23,479 nucleotides of DNA from M3007 sp041736625 (GTDB lineage Bacteria; Bacteroidota; Bacteroidia; Chitinophagales; Saprospiraceae). Shown in pieces: positions 8,142 to 12,701 of this stretch. The stretch's first letter is position 1. Every line of letters begins with the position of its first letter. The stretch is from NCBI GenBank assembly GCA_041736625.1, contig JBGSTG010000074.1:1-23479 (forward strand), read 5' to 3'. Position numbers and translations under genes: made by a program. Under the pieces are notes generated by a model. It worked only from the letters and a program-made list of their open reading frames with translations, was not told the DNA's origin and did no database searches.

Positions 8142-8906
8142 TTAGTTTGCTTCCACCGCTTCCAGTCGACCGATGATCTCTTTGGCGAGGTCGAGGTAGT
8201 CCTGTGCGCCGGAAGATTTGGCGTTGTATGCGAAGATGTCTTTGCGTTGTGCGGGCGCTTCGGCGAGGGCCACGTTGTCGCGGATATAGGTATTGAACAC
8301 CTTGTCGCCGAAATATTTTTGAATGATTTCGACGACGTCGCGGTTCAGCACGCGGCGGTTGTCGTACATAGTGGGTACCACGCCGGCGATGTCGAGGTTT
8401 TTGTTGAGCCGGAACCGGACTTTGTCGATGACCTGTTTGATTTTGGCAAGCCCTTGCACGGCGAGGAATTCGGCTTGCAGCGGGATGAGCACCCAACGGC
8501 TGCTGGTAAGGGCGTTGAGGGTGAGCAGTCCGAGGCTGGGCGGGCAGTCAATGAGCACGTAGTCGTAGTCGTCGGCTACCTGGGCCAACAGTTCGCGCAG
8601 GATGTATTCGCGCCCGGCTTCGTTGATGAGCTCCATCTCAGCTCCGGAGAGGTCGAGGGAGGAGGTCACCACGTCAAGCCCGGGTTTGTGGCTGACGGGG
8701 CTGAGATCGGCTTCGCCGCGCATGGCCTCGTAGATGGAGTGGCGCTGGCGGGGTATGCCGAGGGCGATGGTGAGGTTGGCTTGCGGGTCGAGGTCGATGA
8801 GGAGCACTTTTTTCCCCAGTTCCACCAAAGCGGCTCCTACGTTGATGGCGCTGGTGGTTTTGCCGACCCCGCCCTTGTGGTTCAGGAATGAAACAACAAT
8901 ACCCAT
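8142..8906 (-). CDS. parA: ParA/Soj-family partition ATPase
   Basis: The protein has 254 aa, the usual Soj/ParA length. The deviant Walker A KGGVGKTT spans residues 11-18 with both signature lysines. The A' motif LLIDLDPQANLT follows at about 35-46, and Walker B VLIDCPPSLG at 117-126. These ATPases dimerise on ATP, bind nucleoid DNA non-specifically through the basic C-terminal face, and form gradients that move chromosomes, plasmids or protein cargo. It is the first gene of a three-gene operon with a ribbon-helix-helix-like protein and a membrane protein. No parB gene is adjacent, so this is probably not the main chromosomal parAB locus. A candidate promoter lies at 8948-8955, and an S24 regulator is transcribed divergently from the same 187-bp gap. 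A plasmid-derived or cargo-positioning ParA (McdA- or ParC-like) are the alternatives. The symbol denotes the family only. Confidence 0.92.
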   Translation of the reverse strand: MGIVVSFLNHKGGVGKTTSAINVGAALVELGKKVLLIDLDPQANLTIALGIPRQRHSIYEAMRGEADLSPVSHKPGLDVVTSSLDLSGAEMELINEAGREYILRELLAQVADDYDYVLIDCPPSLGLLTLNALTSSRWVLIPLQAEFLAVQGLAKIKQVIDKVRFRLNKNLDIAGVVPTMYDNRRVLNRDVVEIIQKYFGDKVFNTYIRDNVALAEAPAQRKDIFAYNAKSSGAQDYLDLAKEIIGRLEAVEAN

Positions 8907-8947
8907 AAGTTGGTCTTACAGCGCGTAAATCGTCGCTGATCAAGGAA

Positions 8948-8955
8948 CAAAGATA
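8948..8955 (-). promoter_or_regulatory. Candidate -7 box of the ParA operon
   Basis: Read on the minus strand this is TATCTTTG, an exact match to TAnnTTTG. Transcription would begin near 8941, giving a leader of about 35 nt to the parA ATG at 8906. No clear -33 TTG is present at the usual spacing; the upstream side is A/T homopolymer. Confidence 0.5.
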
Positions 8956-9003
8956 GCTATTTTTTCCTTTTGAAAAAAAAAGTAAAAAAAATCTTTTAAA
9001 TTA

Positions 9004-9035
9004 TTTGTTTATAAACACCTTTTGTTTTAAGTTTG
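9004..9035 (+). promoter_or_regulatory. Candidate promoter of the S24/LexA-like regulator gene
   Basis: TTTG (9004-9007), 20 bp, then TAAGTTTG (9028-9035): both Bacteroidota elements are exact and well spaced. The predicted start near 9043 leaves a leader of about 50 nt. It is back-to-back with the parA promoter at 8948-8955 across an A/T-rich centre, so one bound regulator could affect both genes. Confidence 0.55.
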
Positions 9036-9093
9036 CACCGTGAAAGACGGGAAGCAGCCCGTTCAATAGTTTAACGCGAAAATCAGCACCGTT

Positions 9094-9828
9094 ATGATCA
9101 AAGAAGATCGCATACAACTCAATGAGCGTTTCATCCAGGCATTCCGGACGCTGGAAGAACGCGGTTCCATCATCAAGAACGACCGCGGCGGCAAAGGCGT
9201 GGGGGACGTGGCCGAGAAGGTTCTGGGCAACAAGTCCTACGGCCACATCATTCGCGCGTTTTTGAATCCGGACAGCAAACGCGTCATCGACTACGGTCAG
9301 GCACAGTCGTTTTGCCGGGCTTACAACATCAATGAAAACTGGCTCTTGCACGGCATTGGTGGCATGATCGGCTACGAGAACAGCCTCAACGGCTCCGGCG
9401 CCGAGCCGCTGTACCCTTTGCGCGAGGGCAACATCCTGTTCACCACCATACGGGCATTTGCCGGCGCAACCCTCGGGGCGGAGAGCACCGAAGACAGCAC
9501 CTACTTTTCCATTCCCGGTGTCGGCGGCGACGGTCTGGTGGCCTTCCAGATACAGGGCGAATCCATGGATCCGGTGATCAAAAATACCGACATCGTGGTG
9601 TGCAAACCCATCGATAACCTCAGCGACATCCGCGACAACGAGATCTATGCCGTGCGCAACAACGGCAACGTGTGGGTCAAGTACGTGCAAAAAATGCACA
9701 ACCAACGCGGACGCATCTACCGGCTCAAGCTCATCTCCGCCAACTACTTCGACCACGACCCGTTCGAGGAAGACGTCAACGAATCCACCCGGTTGTATAA
9801 GGTGGTGCGGAAGATTAGCCCCATTTAG
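9094..9828 (+). CDS. LexA/CI-like transcriptional regulator with S24 peptidase domain
   Basis: The protein has 244 aa. The N-terminal part (about 1-90) is a helix-turn-helix-type region (DVAEKVLGNKSYGHIIRAFL, then YNINENWLLHGIGGM) of the kind found in Bacteroidota phage-repressor-like proteins. The C-terminal part is an S24 peptidase fold. The nucleophile is Ser157 in QIQGESMDPVI and the general base is Lys196 in NVWVKYVQK, spaced 39 residues apart as in LexA and lambda CI. An Ala123-Gly124 pair in IRAFAGATLG lies 33 residues before the serine, where the LexA/CI self-cleavage bond sits. RecA-stimulated autocleavage on DNA damage is therefore plausible. It is divergent from the ParA operon. 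No error-prone polymerase or phage genes accompany it, so its regulon is unknown; it might control itself and parA. It is probably not the main SOS LexA, given the long N-terminal region. Confidence 0.88.
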   Translation: MIKEDRIQLNERFIQAFRTLEERGSIIKNDRGGKGVGDVAEKVLGNKSYGHIIRAFLNPDSKRVIDYGQAQSFCRAYNINENWLLHGIGGMIGYENSLNGSGAEPLYPLREGNILFTTIRAFAGATLGAESTEDSTYFSIPGVGGDGLVAFQIQGESMDPVIKNTDIVVCKPIDNLSDIRDNEIYAVRNNGNVWVKYVQKMHNQRGRIYRLKLISANYFDHDPFEEDVNESTRLYKVVRKISPI

Positions 9829-9829
9829 G

Positions 9830-9885
9830 CTGTCGGTCATCGGTCATCGGCTATCGGCTGTCGGTCGTCGGCTGTCGGTCGTCGG
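9830..9885. repeat. Eight-unit heptamer array directly after the S24 gene
   Basis: Units ctgtcgg, tcatcgg, tcatcgg, ctatcgg, ctgtcgg, tcgtcgg, ctgtcgg, tcgtcgg cover 9830-9885, starting one base after the TAG stop (9826-9828). A complementary-sense array lies at 9973-10021, so the two form inverted arms around about 87 bp. Confidence 0.85.
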
Positions 9886-9920
9886 CGGCGGGCCTCCGGA
9901 GTCCCCGGCCTCCGGCCTCT

Positions 9921-9967
9921 CCCCGGATTTTATCCGGGGTTATTCAAGTTCAACCGCTACGCGGTTG
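9921..9967. repeat. Two adjacent short hairpins (REP-like element)
   Basis: CCCCGGAT-ttt-ATCCGGGG (9921-9939) has an 8-bp perfect stem. CAACCGC-tac-GCGGTTG (9951-9967) has a 7-bp perfect stem. They are 11 bp apart and sit between the inverted heptamer arrays. I recall near-identical hairpin pairs as dispersed intergenic repeats in Bacteroidota genomes; that is memory only. The first could also help terminate transcription from the S24 gene, although no T-tract follows it. Confidence 0.65.
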
Positions 9968-9972
9968 CGAAT

Positions 9973-10021
9973 CAGCCGACCGACCGCCGATAGCCGACCG
10001 CCGACGACCGACTGCCAACCC
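9973..10021. repeat. Seven-unit heptamer array, opposite sense to 9830-9885
   Basis: Units cagccga, ccgaccg, ccgatag, ccgaccg, ccgacga, ccgactg, ccaaccc. These are the reverse-complement class of the array at 9830-9885, allowing a long imperfect stem that encloses the hairpins at 9921-9967. Confidence 0.8.
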
Positions 10022-10049
10022 AAAACTATCCTGCTGTTTATTGTTATCT

Positions 10050-10083
10050 AGCCTCCCGGCGCATAGCTGGTGGGGCTTTTTTT
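10050..10083 (+). terminator. Possible intrinsic terminator
   Basis: AGCCTCCC near 10050-10057 can pair imperfectly with GGTGGGGCT ending at 10077 (one wobble and one or two mismatches), followed by seven T residues (10077-10083). It lies 220 bp past the S24 stop. The pairing is weak, so this is tentative. Confidence 0.3.
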
Positions 10084-10264
10084 GCTACAAATGCCCTGAT
10101 ACAAATGCCCTGCTACAAATGCCCGACTTCTCCGAAGTCGGGGGGGGATTGGATTTTGCCGGTTCCAATAATGGGCGATTATTCGGAATTCATCTTTGAG
10201 GACTACGGAGCGGTCAAGTATTTGTAGAAGCCTCTCCGACTTCGGAGAAGTCGGGCATTTGTAA
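10084..10264. repeat. Non-autonomous REP/MITE-like element with inverted hairpin ends
   Basis: A 14-bp unit (gctacaaatgccct and variants) is repeated three times at 10084-10125. The last copy runs into a hairpin with arms CCCGACTTC and GAAGTCGGG (10122-10142, loop TCC). About 90 bp later the same sequence recurs inverted: the hairpin CCGACTTC-gga-GAAGTCGG (10236-10254) followed by gcatttgtaa. The inverted identity covers 28 bp (left 10114-10141, right 10236-10263). The centre holds the motif TATTTGTAGAAG. Paired inverted hairpins resemble the ends mobilised by REP-associated tyrosine transposases or IS200/IS605-type enzymes. No transposase is in the window, so any mobility would be in trans. 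Confidence 0.7.
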
Positions 10265-10443
10265 TAGAAAGGTGTTTTTCGCCTTAACACAAATACGCGT
10301 TTCACATCAAAATGAAATACCTTGTGTCGCAGATGGACAGCGCTGCGCAAAACAGGTTGTAAACAAGACATTGCCGTGCAGGGAATAGCGCCTCTGCTGC
10401 GCGTATATCGACGTTTCTGCCCACCAGCACCAAGCGTAACGTT
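10265..10443. other. Intergenic stretch with no recognised feature
   Basis: This gap lies between the REP-like element and the heptamer array before the patatin gene. No convincing coding region, promoter match to TAnnTTTG, or RNA gene is visible. Open frames crossing it on either strand run through repeats and lack family resemblance. The phospholipase promoter may lie here but was not identified. Confidence 0.5.
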
Positions 10444-10478
10444 ATTCCGCATTCGACATTCCGCATTCCACATTCGAT
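10444..10478. repeat. Five-unit heptamer array touching the patatin start codon
   Basis: Units attccgc, attcgac, attccgc, attccac, attcgat cover 10444-10478, and the next base is the A of the ATG at 10479. The array therefore replaces the usual position of the ribosome-binding region. Confidence 0.85.
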
Positions 10479-11675
10479 ATGGCCGACCACATCCTCTCCC
10501 GCGTCCAGTCCCCCGGTCCCAAGCGCATCCTCGCCCTCGATGGCGGTGGCATCCGCGGCGCCGTGACCATCGGTTTTTTGAAAAAGATCGAGCGTACCCT
10601 TCGGCAGCGCCACCACAACGGCATGGTGCTCAGCGATTACTTCGACCTGATCGGCGGCACCAGCACGGGCGCCATCATCGCCACCCTGCTGGCCCTGGGT
10701 AAGGAAACGGCCGAAATCGAGCAGTTGTACCAAACGTTGGGTCCAAAGATCTTTGCGAAGCGGTACAGCCTCGCGAACCCCTTTCAATGGGGCAAGCTCC
10801 TCCGCGCCAGCTTCGACTCCGGGCCGCTGGAAGCCGAGCTGCGCAACATACTGGGCGATACCACCTTGGGCAGCGACCGGCTGAAGACGGGCCTGTGCAT
10901 CGTGGCCAAACGCGCCGACACGTTCAGCACCTGGCCCATGCACAACAACCCCTCCGGCAAGTACTTCGGGGCGCCGTTCAACAACAAAGACCTTACGCTG
11001 GTCGATCTGGTGCGCGCCAGCACCGCAGCGCCGTCGTACTTCCGACCCCATATGGTGCACCTGGGCGACCAGGAGGCAGCTTTTATCGACGGCGGGGTGA
11101 GCATGGCCAACAACCCCTCCTGGCAAATGTTCCTGCTCGCCACCCTCGACGGTTACCGCTTCCGCTGGCCGGTTGGGGAGGACAAGCTGCTCATCGTCTC
11201 CGTCGGCACCGGCACGCACACCAAAAAGAAACTGGCGGGCGAGGTTTCCCGCGCCTGGCTGCTCAAATGGGCCAAAGCGCTGCCCGATTACTTTATGGAA
11301 GACGCCTCTTGGCAGAACCAGACGATCATGCACTACCTCAGTCGGTCGGCTACGCGCCATGTGATCGATGGCGAGATCGGCAGCATGAACGATGAGGTGC
11401 TGAACGGCACCCCGCTGCTTACCTACCTGCGCTACAACGCCTGGTTGGAAAAACCAACGCCGGAACCCACCGACCCGGCAGCGCGGCAATTGTGGTTCCC
11501 CAAACCCGACCTCACCGCGCATGGCTATACCGAATCCGACCTGATCGACATGCGCGAGATGAGCAACGCCGCCCGGGTGAAGGACCTGGCTAAGGTGGGG
11601 GACATCTCGGCGGATTTTTTTGTGCAGGCGGGGCATTTTCCCGACAGGTTTGATTTGGTTGGGGCGCAGCGGTAG
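10479..11675 (+). CDS. Patatin-like phospholipase
   Basis: The protein has 398 aa. The oxyanion-hole motif DGGGIRG lies at 21-27, the nucleophile elbow G-T-S-T-G at 60-64 with catalytic Ser62, the helix ASTAAPSYF at about 180-188, and the dyad aspartate Asp204 in FIDGGVSMANNP. These make a complete Ser-Asp lipid acyl hydrolase of the patatin family, expected to cleave phospholipid or other lipid esters. There is no signal peptide or membrane segment, so it is probably cytoplasmic. Start ATG 10479 directly follows a heptamer array. The stop TAG (11673-11675) overlaps the first base pairs of the palindromic repeat at 11674. Patatin enzymes are also CBASS defence effectors, but no nucleotide cyclase or accessory gene is adjacent, so a lipid-metabolism or turnover role is the simpler reading. 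Confidence 0.92.
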   Translation: MADHILSRVQSPGPKRILALDGGGIRGAVTIGFLKKIERTLRQRHHNGMVLSDYFDLIGGTSTGAIIATLLALGKETAEIEQLYQTLGPKIFAKRYSLANPFQWGKLLRASFDSGPLEAELRNILGDTTLGSDRLKTGLCIVAKRADTFSTWPMHNNPSGKYFGAPFNNKDLTLVDLVRASTAAPSYFRPHMVHLGDQEAAFIDGGVSMANNPSWQMFLLATLDGYRFRWPVGEDKLLIVSVGTGTHTKKKLAGEVSRAWLLKWAKALPDYFMEDASWQNQTIMHYLSRSATRHVIDGEIGSMNDEVLNGTPLLTYLRYNAWLEKPTPEPTDPAARQLWFPKPDLTAHGYTESDLIDMREMSNAARVKDLAKVGDISADFFVQAGHFPDRFDLVGAQR

Positions 11676-11742
11676 AGACGTTGCATGCAACGTCTCTGCA
11701 CGTGCGTAGGATACCGGTAGAGACGTTGCATGCAACGTCTCT
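11674..11742. repeat. Two identical 24-bp perfect palindromes, 45 bp apart
   Basis: Each copy (11674-11697 and 11719-11742) is AGAGACGTTGCA followed by its exact complement TGCAACGTCTCT, and both are preceded by GGT, giving ggtagagacg. The first copy overlaps the stop codon of the phospholipase gene; the second extends to a 28-bp palindrome (11717-11744). I recall this palindrome as a high-copy dispersed repeat in Bacteroidota and cyanobacteria. As RNA hairpins they may end transcription from the phospholipase gene. Confidence 0.85.
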
Positions 11743-11775
11743 ACTAAAATTATTTCCATTCGCTCATCTACGCCT

Positions 11776-12234
11776 TCAAAGTACAGATGTCCGGGCATCG
11801 GATTTGGTATGTATTTTCGTTCTTAACAATTCCACTGCTAAATTTCGCTCTCTGGCCCGCCCCACCCGTATTGCATCAATCAGTGCCAGGCACTCGTACA
11901 ATGCCGGGTCCAATGAAACCGCTTGAACAACCGAAGGGTACAGCGGCAATATGCCCTGCCCCCGCAGGGGTCCTTTGGCGTAGGGCCAAACGTAATGCTC
12001 ACTGCTGTTTATCAGGGATGCCAACGGTTCCGCACTGTGCGCCGTTGGAATTCCCCTGACCACCACGCCAGGTTGCTGAGGGAACATGTGTGGAACGCCG
12101 TATTGCAACAGATCCATCAATGGCTGCCTGGCCACTTCTTTGCCTTTGTTTTGCAGTAAACGTGCATAGGCTGATCTTTTCAAGGACGCACTTATTTCGG
12201 ACTGGCTGACAAAAAGGGACCTGGCCAGAGCCAT
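11776..12234 (-). pseudogene. 5'-truncated winged-helix/HTH DNA-binding protein
   Basis: From the ATG at 12234 this encodes 152 aa. It begins MALARSLFVSQSEISASLKR, which is the recognition part of a winged-helix domain. The family-like core follows, with QPLMDLLQYGVPHMFPQQPG, RGIPTAHSAEPLASLI, VWPYAKGPLRGQGILPLYPS, ALYECLALIDAIRVGRARER and AVELL. From memory, intact relatives are about 190 aa, begin with about 25 additional residues forming the first wing/helices, and are uncharacterised DNA-binding proteins sometimes paired with nucleotidyltransferase-type partners. Here the frame upstream (to 12342) reads unrelated sequence shared with another frame's coding-like remnant, so the N-terminus seems lost. 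Some expression from 12234 cannot be excluded, but DNA binding would be impaired. The neighbourhood (palindromes, tiny ORF) also looks decayed. Confidence 0.6.
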
Positions 12235-12245
12235 TTGATTCTTTG

Positions 12246-12498
12246 ACCCTTCCTCACGCCACCTGCTCACTATACAAATGCCGCTGAAACTCAATAAACA
12301 ACTCCCGAATCCTCGGCACCCCGCCCAGTTTTTCGGCCGCATCGCCGATGTAGTTGGCTACGGGAAGAAATCTAAAACGAAAAGGGGAAAATGTGAAATG
12401 GGTGGGATGGAAAGGGGGGGCGGCAATGGCTATAAGTGCAGCCTGATTGCATGAATCAGTGGCCATCGCCCAGGATAAACTCATCGGTGATTTTATTG
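12246..12498. other. Decayed stretch with a possible C-terminal gene fragment and a G-rich tract
   Basis: On the minus strand one frame ends with coding-like sequence (NYIGDAAEKLGGVPRIREL, then FIEFQRHLYSEQVA, stop at 12254), but upstream of it the frame becomes low-complexity (PPFHPTHFTFSPF) without a recognisable domain. It may be the tail of a broken partner gene of the truncated winged-helix protein. The plus strand at 12400-12420 (GGGTGGGATGGAAAG then six G) fits a G-quadruplex pattern with loops of 1, 7 and 1. No intact gene is visible. Confidence 0.4.
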
Positions 12499-12526
12499 TC
12501 GTCCTACGAGTATACTCGTAGGACGA
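12499..12526. repeat. 28-bp perfect palindrome
   Basis: TCGTCCTACGAGTA followed by its exact reverse complement TACTCGTAGGACGA. It lies 7 bp beyond the stop of the tiny minus-strand ORF (12534) and is different in sequence from the palindromes at 11674 and 11719. It has the form of a dispersed palindromic repeat and could act as a terminator for the tiny ORF. Confidence 0.85.
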
Positions 12527-12533
12527 ATCACAT

Positions 12534-12653
12534 TCACACTGCTTCCACCAATTTCTCCAAATTCAGCACCACCCCCGGAAGCAGTTCCAGATCATCCGAC
12601 CAATTGCCGATAATCCATTGCTTACCCGGTTCGGCAAACAGGTATTGCGGCAT
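12534..12653 (-). CDS. Tiny ORF of 39 aa, possibly the 5' remnant of a lost gene
   Basis: It begins MPQYLFAEPGKQWIIGNW and ends LEKLVEAV. Composition is protein-like rather than random, and a perfect -7 box (TATCTTTG, 12674-12667 on the minus strand) lies 14 bp upstream of the ATG, giving a very short leader. A perfect palindrome follows its stop. It may be a genuine small protein or the start of a gene whose remainder was lost together with the 5' end of the winged-helix gene downstream. No family was recognised. Confidence 0.45.
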   Translation of the reverse strand: MPQYLFAEPGKQWIIGNWSDDLELLPGVVLNLEKLVEAV

Positions 12654-12666
12654 ACTTTATTTTTTA

Positions 12667-12686
12667 CAAAGATACCACTACTTTTG
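12667..12686. promoter_or_regulatory. Back-to-back -7 boxes for the helicase and the tiny ORF
   Basis: On the plus strand TACTTTTG (12679-12686) matches TAnnTTTG and would start transcription near 12693, 9 nt before the helicase ATG at 12702. On the minus strand TATCTTTG (12674-12667) matches the same consensus for the tiny ORF at 12653. The two boxes are only 4 bp apart, so the polymerases would compete. Neither has a well-placed -33 TTG. Confidence 0.45.
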
Positions 12687-12701
12687 CATAAAAACACGCT
12701 T

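Noticed and set aside
8136..8891. A 251-codon plus-strand open frame opposite parA
   Set aside because: The minus strand encodes complete Walker motifs of ParA, so the plus-strand frame is a shadow.
6701..9828. ParA/S24 region as an integrated plasmid or phage
   Set aside because: No replication initiator, integrase, relaxase, structural phage gene or attachment-site duplication is visible in the window. It is kept only as an alternative explanation.
9001..9840. A 279-codon minus-strand open frame opposite the S24 regulator
   Set aside because: Antisense to a gene with an intact Ser/Lys dyad, and it would cross the promoter region.
9830..10021. Heptamer arrays considered as a CRISPR
   Set aside because: Units are 7 bp, degenerate and contiguous without unique spacers, and no cas genes are present.
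10048..10473. A 141-codon minus-strand frame in the repeat island
   Set aside because: It is built from heptamer and REP-like repeats, with no protein-like composition and no promoter.
10479..11675. Patatin phospholipase as a CBASS defence effector
   Set aside because: No CD-NTase, Cap2/Cap3 or other defence gene is adjacent. The flanking genes are repeats, an S24 regulator and a decayed region.
10302..11798. A 498-codon minus-strand open frame opposite the patatin gene
   Set aside because: It runs through palindromic and heptamer repeats and is antisense to a gene with all catalytic motifs. Its composition is non-protein-like.
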